Assembly (NCBI RefSeq): GCF_900102465.1
Contig: NZ_FNBW01000015.1
Span: 1-64,000 of the forward strand
DNA from: Thalassobaculum litoreum DSM 18839
GTDB lineage: Bacteria > Pseudomonadota > Alphaproteobacteria > Thalassobaculales > Thalassobaculaceae
Direction: 5' to 3'
DNA length: 64,000 nt
The notes under the pieces are model-generated. The model was given only the letters and a program-made list of their open reading frames with translations, was not told the DNA's origin and did not search any database. Positions 17,665 through 27,064 of the stretch are shown here, in pieces. The translations under genes and the position numbers were made by a program. Within the stretch, counting starts at the first letter, position 1, and each line of letters begins with the position of its first letter.

Positions 17665-17691
17665 CGGCGGGAGGGACACACCCTCCCGCCG
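17665..17691 (-). other. Intercistronic hairpin after binding-protein gene
   Basis: GGCGGGAGGG (17666-17675) pairs perfectly with CCCTCCCGCC (17681-17690) over a five-base loop, with one more C-G pair outside. It lies between the stop of the binding protein and the start of the fused permease. Such hairpins commonly protect the upstream binding-protein mRNA from 3' decay or partly terminate before the permease. Confidence 0.65.
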
Positions 17692-17717
17692 GATGCAGTG
17701 CGGCGGGGGCTACGCGC

Positions 17718-18812
17718 TCAGTTCTCGAACCGCTTGCCGACGCTGCCGACCGTCTCGCCCGTCACCAGTTGCGCGCGGGTGTCGAGATTGGCGGCGGCGA
17801 TGCCGCGGTCGATCTGCAGATAGAGCTGCATCACCGGCCAGAACCCCTGCAGGAACGGCTGCTGACCCAACGCGCCGGTCAGGTCGCCGGAGCGCAGCGC
17901 CTCCTGCTGGGCCGGACCGAGGTCGAAGCCGTAGGCGCACATCTTGCCGCTGTTGCCGGTCTGGGCGACCGCCTTGGCCAGGGCCGGGGTGAAGACGTTG
18001 TTGCCGGCGAAGGCGCCGACCACGTCGCCGCGGCTCTCGATCAGCGAGATGATGCTGTTCACCGGGTCGTTCATGTCGGCCGATACGCCGACGCTCTCCG
18101 GGCCGGCATCGACCTTGAAGTTGCCCAGCGTCCCCGCCTTGGCGAGACCGGCGACGATCGCCTCATAGGCGGCGGTGACGCGCCGGTTCACCTCGATATT
18201 GCCCATGGCGGTGTCGTTCGGCAGCAGGATCGTTCCACCGGTCACGCCGCGCTCCTGCAGGCACTGCACCAGCGCCTCGCCGGCGATGGCGGCGGCCCCG
18301 GCGTCCTGGCCGGTGTGGCTGATGGCGTTGCGGTTCAGGATCGAGCCGTCATAGGAGTTGGTGGTGGCGACCGGCAGGCCCTTGTCCATCGCCGCCTTGA
18401 CGATGTCGTCATAGGCGCCGACCTGGGGCGTGGTCATGATCAGCCCGTCCAGGGTCGGGTCCTGAATGATCTGGTTCAGGATCTCGATCTCGCGGGCCGG
18501 GTCGTCGGTCGGCGATTCCGAGCCGAGCAGCAGCACCTTGGCGCCGATCATGTTGGCCGCCGACAGCGCTCCGACATAGACAGGATCGAAGAAGCCGTTG
18601 CCGGCGGTGTGGGTGACGATGGCGAAGGTCAGCACGCCGTCGTTGGAGTGGAAGTCCCTGGTCCCGGGCGCCTCCTTGGCGGCGTCCTCGAAACTGTAGC
18701 CGCTGACGGCGCGGTCGATGCTGCCCGACTGGGCCATGGCACCGGTGGCCGCGAGCCCGACGCTTACGAAGCTCAGGGCGGATGCGAGAAGCAGTGTGCG
18801 TAGCGCTGACAT
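17718..18812 (-). CDS. Periplasmic sugar-binding protein (ribose-type ABC importer)
   Basis: 364 residues with a Sec signal (hydrophobic 5-25, cleavage near AMAQ 28) and a periplasmic-binding type 1 fold. Recognisable segments are TFAIVTHTAGNGFFDPVYVGA at the first strand-helix, DGLIMTTPQ, and a hinge segment around NNVFTPALAKAV. Start at ATG 18812 with GGAGGA at ideal spacing. Precedes the fused permease, from which it is separated by a hairpin. Sugar or polyol specificity cannot be deduced. Confidence 0.87.
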   Translation of the reverse strand: MSALRTLLLASALSFVSVGLAATGAMAQSGSIDRAVSGYSFEDAAKEAPGTRDFHSNDGVLTFAIVTHTAGNGFFDPVYVGALSAANMIGAKVLLLGSESPTDDPAREIEILNQIIQDPTLDGLIMTTPQVGAYDDIVKAAMDKGLPVATTNSYDGSILNRNAISHTGQDAGAAAIAGEALVQCLQERGVTGGTILLPNDTAMGNIEVNRRVTAAYEAIVAGLAKAGTLGNFKVDAGPESVGVSADMNDPVNSIISLIESRGDVVGAFAGNNVFTPALAKAVAQTGNSGKMCAYGFDLGPAQQEALRSGDLTGALGQQPFLQGFWPVMQLYLQIDRGIAAANLDTRAQLVTGETVGSVGKRFEN

Positions 18813-18907
18813 GGGCGTGTCCTCCACTCTCTCATTTTTTCTGTCGGCGTTTGTTTCCTTGGCCGGGCGGTTCCGCCGTTGTGACCGCCCCGTAAATCGC
18901 TGCGGCG

Positions 18908-19675
18908 TCAGTGCCAGCCGGCATCGACGATGTAGTGCTGGCCGCTGCAGCCCCGCGCCTCGTCGGAGGCGAGGAACAGCACCGGCCGGGCGATGTCGAT
19001 CGGGTAGAGCTTGTATTTCAGGCACTGGGCCTTCATCAGGTCGGCCTCGGCCTCCGGGGTGAGCCAGTTGTCGAGCTGGCGCTGGGTCATGATCCAGCCC
19101 GGCACGACGCAGACCACCCGGATGTCGTCCGGCCCGAGGTCGCGGGCCAGCGAGCGGGTGAGGCCGAGCACGGCGGATTTGGCCGTGGTGTAGCCGGGCA
19201 TGCCGCCCTGGCCGACCATCCAGGAGATCGAGCCGAGATTGACGATGGCGCCGCCGCCGGCCGCCTTCATGCCGGGGGCGACGGCCTGGGCGGCGAAGAA
19301 CTGATGCTTCAGGTTCACCGCCAGCCGGTCGTCCCAGTACTCCGGCGTCACGTCCTCCATGGGATGGCGCTGGTCGTTGGCGGCGTTGTTGACCAGCACG
19401 GTGATCGGCCCCTGGACGGTCGCCGCCGCGGCGATGGTCTCGCGCAGGCGGTCGATGTCGGTCAGGTCGCATTCGTAGAACGTCACCGCGCCGCCGGCGG
19501 CGGACAACTCCTCGGCCAGCGCCTGGGACGCCGCCACGTCGATGTCGAGGAACGCCACCTGGGCGCCCTGGCGGGCGAACTGCCGGACGATCTCGGCGCC
19601 GATGCCGGAGCCGCCGCCGGTGACCAGAACGCTCCGGTTCGCCAGGCTCGGATAGGTCGCCACTTGCTCGGTCAT
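18908..19675 (-). CDS. Short-chain dehydrogenase (sugar/polyol type)
   Basis: 255-residue classical SDR: TGGGSGIG at 19-26, NNAA at 96-99, catalytic Ser149/151, Tyr162 and Lys166. The D45 downstream of the second strand (FLDIDV) indicates NAD rather than NADP preference. It is embedded in a CUT2 importer operon between the two binding-protein genes, so it probably oxidises the imported sugar or polyol as the first catabolic step. Start at ATG 19675, placed by alignment of the N-terminus and an upstream AAGGAAGAT. Confidence 0.85.
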   Translation of the reverse strand: MTEQVATYPSLANRSVLVTGGGSGIGAEIVRQFARQGAQVAFLDIDVAASQALAEELSAAGGAVTFYECDLTDIDRLRETIAAAATVQGPITVLVNNAANDQRHPMEDVTPEYWDDRLAVNLKHQFFAAQAVAPGMKAAGGGAIVNLGSISWMVGQGGMPGYTTAKSAVLGLTRSLARDLGPDDIRVVCVVPGWIMTQRQLDNWLTPEAEADLMKAQCLKYKLYPIDIARPVLFLASDEARGCSGQHYIVDAGWH

Positions 19676-19700
19676 CGCGGATCTTCCTTCTGCGTGAGGG

Positions 19701-19739
19701 CCGGTCCCGGCGGCCGCTCGGGCGGGCCGCCGGGACCGG
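19701..19739 (-). other. 15-bp perfect intercistronic hairpin after second binding-protein gene
   Basis: Arms 19701-19715 and 19725-19739 are exact reverse complements (15 bp, all but two pairs G-C) with a nine-base loop. It lies 16 bp after the stop of the binding protein at 19756 and before the SDR start. Without a T-tract it fits an mRNA-stabilising or attenuating hairpin better than a classical terminator. Confidence 0.7.
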
Positions 19740-19755
19740 GCAGGCGTGGAGCGGC

Positions 19756-20748
19756 CTATTGCGCGAGGCAGCTGTCGGCGGTTTCCGGCGTGCACTCGTC
19801 GAGGCCCGTATAGAGCGGGTCCTCGACGCTCTTGCCCTCGATCAGCTCGATCATGACCGTGGGCGCGCGATAGCCCATCTCGAACGGCCGCTGACCGACC
19901 TGGACATGGCTGCGGCCGGCCTTGAGCGCGTCCATCTGCGGCGGCAGGGTGTCGCCGGCGATGATGATCAGCTCCTTGCTGTTCAGCTTGTCCATCACCT
20001 GGTCGGTGACCTGGGCATAGGCCTGGGGCGCGAACTGGGCCCAGCCGCCGATCAGGATGAAGGCGTCCAGGTCCGGGTTGGCGGTGAAGGTGTCGGCCAT
20101 CTGCTGGTTGGCGAGGTCGACCTGGTCGTTGGTGAAGACCGGGCAGCCATCGATCTCGGTCCAGCCGCTCTGGCCGGTCAGCCGGTCGGTGCCCTTGGCG
20201 CCGGCGATGGTGTCGCGGAAGCCGGCGGCGCGGGCGTTGATGTTGTCGGCCGCGACGTTGCCGAGCTGCAGGCAGACCGTGCCGCCCGACGGCTTCAGCC
20301 TGGCCGCGTGCTCGGCCATCTTCACGCCCATCAGGTAGTTGTCGGTGCCGAGATAGGTCACCCGCAACCCGCGGTCGGCCTCGATGAAGTCGGCGTCGAT
20401 GGTCATGACCGGGATCTCGGGCGCGCGGCGCTTGATCAGGTTGCCCATGGCCGGCGCGTTGGACGGCGAGATGGCGATCGCCGCCACGCCGCGGGTCAGC
20501 AGATCGTCGACGATCTGCACCTCGCCGGCCTCGTCGGCGCTGGAGGCGGGGCCGGTATAGAGGCAGGTGTAATCGGAGACCGGGTTCTCCTTCTGCCATT
20601 TCTGGCAGCCCAGATTGATCTGCTCGAAGAAGGGGTTGTCGAGACCCTTCACGACGATCGCCAGGGTCTTCTTCTCCGCCGCGTTGCCCGTACCCGCCAC
20701 CAGAGCGAGCATGAGAGCCACGGCGCCAAGGCCTGTTAAGCGTTTCAT
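19756..20748 (-). CDS. Second periplasmic sugar-binding protein (ribose-type)
   Basis: 330 residues: Sec signal with cleavage near GNA-AEKK (about 23), then a type 1 periplasmic-binding fold beginning TLAIVVKGLDNPFFEQINLG, typical of CUT2 binding proteins. Start at ATG 20748, 11 bases after GGGAGGA. It differs in sequence from the binding protein at 17718. It is the first gene of the minus-strand operon and is divergent from the permease at 21058, with which it may form a separate binding-protein/permease pair. Confidence 0.87.
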   Translation of the reverse strand: MKRLTGLGAVALMLALVAGTGNAAEKKTLAIVVKGLDNPFFEQINLGCQKWQKENPVSDYTCLYTGPASSADEAGEVQIVDDLLTRGVAAIAISPSNAPAMGNLIKRRAPEIPVMTIDADFIEADRGLRVTYLGTDNYLMGVKMAEHAARLKPSGGTVCLQLGNVAADNINARAAGFRDTIAGAKGTDRLTGQSGWTEIDGCPVFTNDQVDLANQQMADTFTANPDLDAFILIGGWAQFAPQAYAQVTDQVMDKLNSKELIIIAGDTLPPQMDALKAGRSHVQVGQRPFEMGYRAPTVMIELIEGKSVEDPLYTGLDECTPETADSCLAQ

Positions 20749-21057
20749 GATGGTATCCTCCCGTCCGTCGGTTTGCTCCACCGGTTTTGGCGGTTCCGCG
20801 GATTAATTAGTTAATAAGAAAAATTATTTGTCGGCATGGGGCATGAGTCAAGCAAGATTGCTACCTCAGTGGCGGCGATGTTGGTTGCTTGGGTCTAAAT
20901 AAATTGATAATTTGAAAAAAAAATAGGATGCCGGTGTCGATGTCCGGCCCGCCGAGGGAGAAAGCAATGCCCATCGCACAGCAGGACCGCGCGCCGTGGA
21001 GCGTCGGCTTTGTTCAGGTTGTGGTTGATATTCCCGTCGCATGCGGAGGCGGACGCC
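20749..21057. promoter_or_regulatory. Divergent promoter region of the sugar importer
   Basis: About 310 bp between the binding-protein and permease starts. Its middle (20805-20940) is AT-rich and contains TTAATTAGTTAA (about 20802-20813) and an AAATT-GAT-AATTT inverted repeat, both candidate operator or promoter elements. No regulator gene is present in the cluster, so control must come from elsewhere. Confidence 0.4.
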
Positions 21058-22083
21058 GTGGCGGGTGAGACGGCGGCGCCGGGCCCCGGCGATGCGCTGA
21101 AGTCGGCGATCGGCCATCGTCAGGATGCGACCTGGCTGCGCTGGATGGTCGGGCAGCAGACCTTCTGGATCTTCCTGGCGGCGATGATCGCCTGCCTGGT
21201 GCTGTCGACCGTCACCGATACCTTCGCGACCGAGCGCAACCTGTTCAACGTGACCCGCAACTTCGCCTTCGTCGGCATCGTGGCGCTGGGCATGACGGCG
21301 GTGATCGCGTCCGGCGGCATCGACCTGTCGGTCGGCTCGACCCTGGTGCTGGCGGGCATCGTGGTCGGCGGAGCGATGGAGGCGGGGCAGCTGCTGATCG
21401 TCGCCATGCCCCTGGCGATCTTCGCCGCGCTGTGTGTCGGGCTGCTGAACGGCGTGCTGATCGCCTATGTGGGCATGCCGCCCTTCGTGGTGACCCTGGG
21501 CACCCTGGCGCTGGCCCGCAGCCTCGCCATGGTGCTGTCCAACAACAAGATGATCTACCAGTTCGGCCCGGATCAGGACCTGCTGCTGGAGCTCGGCGGC
21601 GGGACGCTGTTCGGGATCGCCAATCCGGTGCTCATCCTGGTGCTGCTGGCGCTGGTGATCGGCGTCGCCTTCCGCTGGACCCGCTGGGGTCGCCACCTCT
21701 TCGCCATCGGCGGCAACGAGGAGGCGGCGACCATGACCGGCGTGCCGGTGCGGCTGATGAAGCTGTCGGTCTATCTGGTCTCCGCCTTCTGCGCCGGGCT
21801 GACCGGCGTGCTGGAGGTCGGCTGGCTCGGCGGGGTGACCACAAATCTGGGCCAGGGCATGGAGCTGACGGTGATCGCCGCGGCGGTGATCGGCGGCGCC
21901 AACCTCGCCGGCGGGTCGGGCACGGCGTTCGGGGCGGTGATCGGCGCAGCGCTGATCGAGGTGATCCGCAACAGCTTGATCCTGCTCGGCATCAGCACCT
22001 TCTGGCAGGGCAGTTTCGTCGGCACCTTCATCATCGTCGCCGTCGCCATCGACCGGCTGCGTACGGTGCAGAAGTCGGATTAG
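21058..22083 (+). CDS. Ribose-type ABC permease (single domain)
   Basis: 341-residue CUT2 permease with 8-10 membrane helices, the conserved GGIDLSVGS motif, and the cytoplasmic GNEEAATMTGVPV segment. Start placed at GTG 21058 because GGAGG lies nine bases before it; the in-frame TTG at 21010 has no ribosome site and would add a poorly conserved N-terminus. Divergent from the operon at 19756-13524, it has no ATPase of its own and presumably uses the ATPase at 14613. Confidence 0.87.
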   Translation: MAGETAAPGPGDALKSAIGHRQDATWLRWMVGQQTFWIFLAAMIACLVLSTVTDTFATERNLFNVTRNFAFVGIVALGMTAVIASGGIDLSVGSTLVLAGIVVGGAMEAGQLLIVAMPLAIFAALCVGLLNGVLIAYVGMPPFVVTLGTLALARSLAMVLSNNKMIYQFGPDQDLLLELGGGTLFGIANPVLILVLLALVIGVAFRWTRWGRHLFAIGGNEEAATMTGVPVRLMKLSVYLVSAFCAGLTGVLEVGWLGGVTTNLGQGMELTVIAAAVIGGANLAGGSGTAFGAVIGAALIEVIRNSLILLGISTFWQGSFVGTFIIVAVAIDRLRTVQKSD

Positions 22084-22093
22084 CGCCCGAACC

Positions 22094-23185
22094 TCACCGA
22101 ATGACCCAGATCGGCGGCTCGTCGGCCAGGCCGGGGTCGAGATGGGCGTGCATGCAGATGTTGTTGCCCCGACAGGGCGGCACCTCGGTCAGGTGGACGC
22201 AGGGCGAGCAGGCGAGGCGGCTGTAATGCACCTCGTCCGTACTGCCCGCCGGCAGCGGCAGCAGCAGCGTCTGCGGATCGGTCGGTCCCCAGAACGAGAC
22301 GGTCTCCACCCCGATCAGCCGGGCGATGTGCAGCAGCCCGCTGTCGATCGAGTACAACCGGTCCATCGTGTCCAGCAGGGTGATGAAACGGTCGGCCGCC
22401 GGCCGGTCCTGCTTGCCGCCGAACAGATGCACGGTGACCTTCGCATCCCCCAGCCGCTGCGAGAGGATCCGCGCCCACTCTTCGGCGCTCAGCATCCGCT
22501 CCACACTCAGATCCGAGCAGAAGCAGCCGAGGCCGATCCGGGTGGCCGGGTTCTGCGGGCTGCGCGCGGCGGGCAGGCCGTTGGCCGCGCGGTAGGCGGC
22601 CCTGACCTCCGCGATCGGCGCGATGGTGCCGCCCAGCGCCCGGGCGATCTGCTCGTAGTGCACATGGCTGGCGCTGGCCCGGTTGTAGAAGAACAGATGG
22701 GTCGCCACGCCCCGGCGCCAGAAGGCGGTGTCGAGGTAGAAGCCGATCCGGTTGCGCGCGCAGGTCAGGCAGCCGAACACCGTGCTGAGCCGGCTGTGCA
22801 CCTCCAGGTCGATGACGGTGTCGACCCGCCAGCAGTGTCGCAGCGCCCGCAACCCGGACACGATCAGGGAACGCACCCCGGAATCCTCGACGACGATGTA
22901 GTCGTCGAACACGCCCAGTGTCTCGGCGAAGGCGCGGGTGCCCCGGGTGCACAGCAGGCTGAGGCGCCGTGCCGGGTGCGCCCGCCGCAGGGCCAGCAGG
23001 GCCGGCATCGCCAGGACCAGGCTGCCGCCACCCAGCAGCTTGATCACCACGATATCGCCGCGCACCTCCAGCGCGTGGTCGCGGCGCAGCAGGAAGCCGA
23101 GAGCCAGGGCCATCGGCTTGAGCAGCGCGATCAGCAGGCTGCCGAGCTTGTCGTCGACCCATTGCTTGGCGCGCAAACTCTTCAT
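22094..23185 (-). CDS. Glycosyltransferase family 9 (heptosyltransferase-like)
   Basis: 363 residues of the ADP-heptose:LPS heptosyltransferase family (GT9, GT-B fold). N-terminal IVVIKLLGGGSLVLAMPALLAL is the typical start, and the nucleotide-binding C-terminal half contains SIDSGLLHIARLIGVETVSFWGPTDPQ. A Cys cluster near the C-terminus (CSPCVH...CRGNNICM) is common in this family. Two genes upstream in the same operon are a flippase-like protein and a giant membrane protein, suggesting cell-envelope glycoconjugate synthesis rather than core LPS assembly alone. Confidence 0.85.
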   Translation of the reverse strand: MKSLRAKQWVDDKLGSLLIALLKPMALALGFLLRRDHALEVRGDIVVIKLLGGGSLVLAMPALLALRRAHPARRLSLLCTRGTRAFAETLGVFDDYIVVEDSGVRSLIVSGLRALRHCWRVDTVIDLEVHSRLSTVFGCLTCARNRIGFYLDTAFWRRGVATHLFFYNRASASHVHYEQIARALGGTIAPIAEVRAAYRAANGLPAARSPQNPATRIGLGCFCSDLSVERMLSAEEWARILSQRLGDAKVTVHLFGGKQDRPAADRFITLLDTMDRLYSIDSGLLHIARLIGVETVSFWGPTDPQTLLLPLPAGSTDEVHYSRLACSPCVHLTEVPPCRGNNICMHAHLDPGLADEPPIWVIR

Positions 23186-23195
23186 GCCGACCTCT

Positions 23196-24188
23196 TCATA
23201 GCGGGCGCTCCTCGTCGGGCGGCGGGGACCCTGTGCTGCGGAACAGGGTGGCGGGGTCGGTGCGGTCGAGCAGCAGGGCGATGCCGCCGAGCAGGCCGCC
23301 GAACAGGGTCACCCCACCCCAGAGCAGGGAGATGGCGACGGCCGCACTGGGATTGACATCCAGGAAGCCCAGGGCGGTGACCATCAGCCCCTCGCGCAGG
23401 CCCCAGCCGGCGATGGAGATCGGCACTGCCAGAAGCAGCATGACCGGCAGGATAAGTGCGAACAGACGCAGCGGATCGAGAGCGACGCCCATGGACAGGG
23501 CGATCAGCCAGACGGTGGCCACATGGCTGGTCAGGATCAGCACGCTGCACAGCGACAGCACCGCGGTGGTCGAGCCCCGGCGCCACAGGATCGCGCTCTG
23601 TCCGGCGGCGGCCAAAAGCGGGCGCAGGATCCGGCGCTCGGGCAGGCGGGCGACCAGCCTGCCCATCACCACGGGGGCCAGCGGCAGGACCACCGCCACG
23701 GCGGCGGCGCCCAGCAGGACCAGCACCGTCAGGCTGGTCCGCGCGACGGCGTTGTCGATGATCGGCGTCAGCACCGGCAGCAGCGGCACCGACAGCACCA
23801 GGATCATGAAGATCGCCGCCGCCCTGTCGACGGCGACGGCGCCGAAGGCCCGGCTCCAGCCGATGCCGGTGCGCGCCGACAGCCAGACCCGCACCCCGTC
23901 GCCGCCGATGGTCGACGGCAGAACCTGATTGAACAGCAGCCCGATCATCAGGAAGGAGAAGGCGTCGCGGAACGGCATCGCCACGCCGTCCTTGGCCAGG
24001 ATCATCCGCCAGCGCCAGGCGCCGATCGGGAACTGGGCGCATTGGGCCAGCACGGCGGAGACGCCGAGGACCGGGTCGATCCGGGCGAGCTGGGCCAGCA
24101 CCGCCTCGCGGTCGACCAGGGAGAACACCCAGGCGAGCAGACCCAGGGTGACGCAGATCTTCAGCCCTGTCTTCAGGTACCCGGCCAT
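23196..24188 (-). CDS. Lysylphosphatidylglycerol synthase TM region / UPF0104 (flippase-like) protein
   Basis: 330-residue integral membrane protein with about eight helices, matching the AglD/MprF-flippase superfamily: FNQVLPSTIGGDGVRVWLSA is the characteristic segment, with a second at SIAGWGLREGLMV. Members flip lipids or lipid-linked sugars or lack known function. Start at ATG 24188; the ATG shares its A with the TGA of the preceding gene (TGATG), giving strong translational coupling. Confidence 0.8.
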   Translation of the reverse strand: MAGYLKTGLKICVTLGLLAWVFSLVDREAVLAQLARIDPVLGVSAVLAQCAQFPIGAWRWRMILAKDGVAMPFRDAFSFLMIGLLFNQVLPSTIGGDGVRVWLSARTGIGWSRAFGAVAVDRAAAIFMILVLSVPLLPVLTPIIDNAVARTSLTVLVLLGAAAVAVVLPLAPVVMGRLVARLPERRILRPLLAAAGQSAILWRRGSTTAVLSLCSVLILTSHVATVWLIALSMGVALDPLRLFALILPVMLLLAVPISIAGWGLREGLMVTALGFLDVNPSAAVAISLLWGGVTLFGGLLGGIALLLDRTDPATLFRSTGSPPPDEERPL

Positions 24189-27064
24189 CACGGAACCTTC
24201 CGCGACCACGCGGCCCCGTCGGACACCGAACAGGCCGGCGGCAGGGACAGGGTGAACCGGCCCGTCCTCGCCGCCGGGGTGAGGGCCTGGGACGGCCAGA
24301 TGTCGAGGGGCAGGAGGGCCAAACCGGTGCTCGGGCTGAAGATGAAGGACGGGGTCTGCGCGCCCGCCGCCCAGGTGATTGTCGCCGGGTCGGCCTCACC
24401 CATACAGCTCAGCGTCAGCCCAAGGAAGTCGATTGCCCCGGGCCTCTCCAGCGCGACCGCCACGGAACGGCCGTCGTTCAAGGATATCGTCGCGGCAAGC
24501 GGTTCAAGGTCGTCGGCGATGGTGTCGGCGGACGCTCCCCAGGCGGTCGGCAGGCGGTCCAGCTTGGGCCGTCCCCAGATGCCGTCGAGCCGGGCGATGC
24601 CCTCGGCCACGGGCAGGGTCGGGGAGGGCGCGCGGCCGGGGGCGATCAGGGCGGTCAGCGTGCCGTCGGTCCAGACGTCGTAGCGGCCGGCCGCCAGTTC
24701 GTCCATCAGCGTGCGGTACAGCAGCGGCGTGCGCAGCGGCGGCGGGAAGGGCTGGCCCGAGGTGTATCCGGCATCGACCAGCACCAGCGGCGGCGGGTCG
24801 GCGCGCAGGCGGGCGATGGAGCGGGTCTGCATGCCCCGGGTCGCCATGGTCGCCACCGCCCCGCTCTCCACCGGCACCGGGCGGCGCAGGTAGAAGTAGT
24901 TGGCGTTGCGCTCGGTCAGGTCGAGATAGGTCTCGTTCTCCCTCAGCACGCTGTCGATCAGATCGTGCACCGGCTTCACCAGCACGATCAGGCTGGGCGA
25001 CATCAGCCCGGTGCCCAGCGCCGGAATGCCCTCCGCCGCCCCGTCGATCCACTGGCGGGCGGCGTCCTCCCGGTCGCGGGACTGGTGCAGATGGGCCAGC
25101 GTCTGCGGATCGAGAACGGCGCGGAACGCCGGGCTGAGCAGGCCGATGGGCACCAGGGCGAGCCACAGGGCGGGCAGCAGATGCCGGGGCGCGCGCAGGG
25201 CGACGACCATCGGCAGCAGGATCGCCAGCGCGAACACCGTCTGCGCCCCGGTGCGCGACGGCCCGCCGAGATCGATGCGGCCGAGCGTGTGGCCGATGGT
25301 GCCGAGCAGGTAGACCAGCACCGCGACGCCCATAAAGATCCAGGCTCCGCGCATCTCGCGTCGGGCCGCGGCCAGGACCAGGGCGCCGAGCAGGCCGGCG
25401 GCGACCGGTATCCAGAGCGCGCGCAAAACCTCCCACGCCACCGGGCCGAGCGGCATGTCTCGGGTGAAGGACGCCGTCCAGGGCAGGCCGTGCACCGCCT
25501 CGTAAAGGGCGCGGTTCTCCAGGATGAAGCGGATCTGCGCCCGGAGGACCGGCCCCGGACCTTGTCCGAACAGGCCGAGCACTCCGACCAGGGCGAAGAC
25601 GGCGAGGGCGACCGCCACCGCCACGATCAGGGGGCGGCGCTGCCCCTGCCAGGCGCGCCACAGCATCCGGACGATGACCGGCAGCAGGGCCACGGAAGCG
25701 ATCGCCCCCTGGCCCGGCGCCAGACCGACCAGGGCGATGCAGACCGCCAGCGCGGCGCAGAGCCAGGCCACCGGATGGCGGGCCTCGGTCCGGGCGATGA
25801 ACCAGCCGAAAGCGGCCGCGACCAGCAGCAGGATCGGCGTGCGGCCGCTGAACGGCAGCAGGACCAGGGCGAGCAGGGCGGCCGGCCCGCCGAGCAACCG
25901 GCCCAGCACCAGGGCGGCCACCGTCAGGCAGGCGCCGCGCACCAGAAGCTGGCCCTGCTGCAGCCCGACCATGGTGCCGTCGCCGACCAGCGCCGCCACG
26001 GCGCCGACTGCCAAGTTGATCAGGCCGTGGGAGGGAGCGCTGTCGACATAGGGGATCACCCCGTGGCGCCAGAACTGGTCCCAGGGGATCAGCCATTCGC
26101 CGTGGTGATAGAGGTCCAGCGGGTTGTCCATCGCATAGGCGATGGCCCCGCCGTCGCCGAGCTTGAGGGCGATCAGCGCACCGGCGACGGCCCAGGGGGA
26201 CAGGGTCGGCCGGCCGGGTGTGCGGGAGCCGAGCAGGATGCCGACCGCCGCGCCGACCGACAGCAGCGCCAGCAGGATCGGCAGCGCCGGACCGCTCAGC
26301 CCCCCCTGGCGCAGCAGCGCGCCGTCCACCTCGGCCGGCGGCAGCAGCAGGCACAGGAACCCGGCCGCCAGGCCGAGCTGCGCCGCCAGGGTCAGCCGGG
26401 CGAGCCAGGTGCCCCGCGCCGTCTGCGGCAGCGTGAAGGAGAACAGGCAGAGCGCCGTCAGCAGGACCGGAAACCACGCCAGATGCCAGGCGCTCCATCC
26501 GGACAGTATCGCGAACAGGTCCAGATCCAGGCGTCCGAGACCGGTCAGCACGGCGATGCCCGACACCGTCGCGAGCACCGGGACCAAAAGCCCCCAGCGG
26601 GCGTCGCGCACCCATGCGGCGTCCGTCCGCCGGGCAAGCACGGCACTCGCGGCCGTCAGCGCGATCAGCCCGGCGGAGACGAACAGCCAGATCGTGTCAC
26701 CCATCGCCCCGGCGACGGGGGCGGGCGGGGCGATGACGCGGGTCGTCAGCCAGTAGACCGCCGGCATCAGCGCCGGCCAGAGCACCTTGTGAAGCTCGGG
26801 CTGGACCCGATGGCGCAGCGTCTCCAGCCCGGCGAAGGCGAGGCCGGCGACCAGCATCAGGGTCCAGACGAACCGGCTCTCCAGCGCCTTGCCGAGTCCG
26901 AGCAGGCTCATCTCGCCGGCGACGAAGCTAGGATGATGGGCGGGTGCGACCGGTCCGGCGACCGCGACCGCCGCGATCGCCGCCGCCCCGCCCAGAACCA
27001 GCCCAGCGATCAGCGACCCGGAAAGGGCGCTGACCGACGGCGTTCCGGCGTTGGCATCAGGCAT
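24188..27064 (-). CDS. Large polytopic membrane protein, possible GT-C type glycosyltransferase
   Basis: 958 residues. The first ~650 contain many hydrophobic segments (I count at least twelve); the remaining ~300 form a soluble domain ending in a beta-rich segment. A long charged loop in the first half reads DNPLDLYHHGEWLIPWDQF, an Asp/Glu-rich extracytoplasmic loop as in GT-C enzymes that use lipid-phosphate sugar donors. I do not recognise a named family. Start at ATG 27064, behind GGAGAAG. Co-transcribed and overlapping with the flippase-like gene. Confidence 0.65.
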   Translation of the reverse strand: MPDANAGTPSVSALSGSLIAGLVLGGAAAIAAVAVAGPVAPAHHPSFVAGEMSLLGLGKALESRFVWTLMLVAGLAFAGLETLRHRVQPELHKVLWPALMPAVYWLTTRVIAPPAPVAGAMGDTIWLFVSAGLIALTAASAVLARRTDAAWVRDARWGLLVPVLATVSGIAVLTGLGRLDLDLFAILSGWSAWHLAWFPVLLTALCLFSFTLPQTARGTWLARLTLAAQLGLAAGFLCLLLPPAEVDGALLRQGGLSGPALPILLALLSVGAAVGILLGSRTPGRPTLSPWAVAGALIALKLGDGGAIAYAMDNPLDLYHHGEWLIPWDQFWRHGVIPYVDSAPSHGLINLAVGAVAALVGDGTMVGLQQGQLLVRGACLTVAALVLGRLLGGPAALLALVLLPFSGRTPILLLVAAAFGWFIARTEARHPVAWLCAALAVCIALVGLAPGQGAIASVALLPVIVRMLWRAWQGQRRPLIVAVAVALAVFALVGVLGLFGQGPGPVLRAQIRFILENRALYEAVHGLPWTASFTRDMPLGPVAWEVLRALWIPVAAGLLGALVLAAARREMRGAWIFMGVAVLVYLLGTIGHTLGRIDLGGPSRTGAQTVFALAILLPMVVALRAPRHLLPALWLALVPIGLLSPAFRAVLDPQTLAHLHQSRDREDAARQWIDGAAEGIPALGTGLMSPSLIVLVKPVHDLIDSVLRENETYLDLTERNANYFYLRRPVPVESGAVATMATRGMQTRSIARLRADPPPLVLVDAGYTSGQPFPPPLRTPLLYRTLMDELAAGRYDVWTDGTLTALIAPGRAPSPTLPVAEGIARLDGIWGRPKLDRLPTAWGASADTIADDLEPLAATISLNDGRSVAVALERPGAIDFLGLTLSCMGEADPATITWAAGAQTPSFIFSPSTGLALLPLDIWPSQALTPAARTGRFTLSLPPACSVSDGAAWSRKVP

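Noticed and set aside
15499-17823. 774-codon plus-strand frame opposite the fused permease
   Set aside because: Shadow of the permease; no ribosome site and His/Asp/Gln-rich composition without domains.
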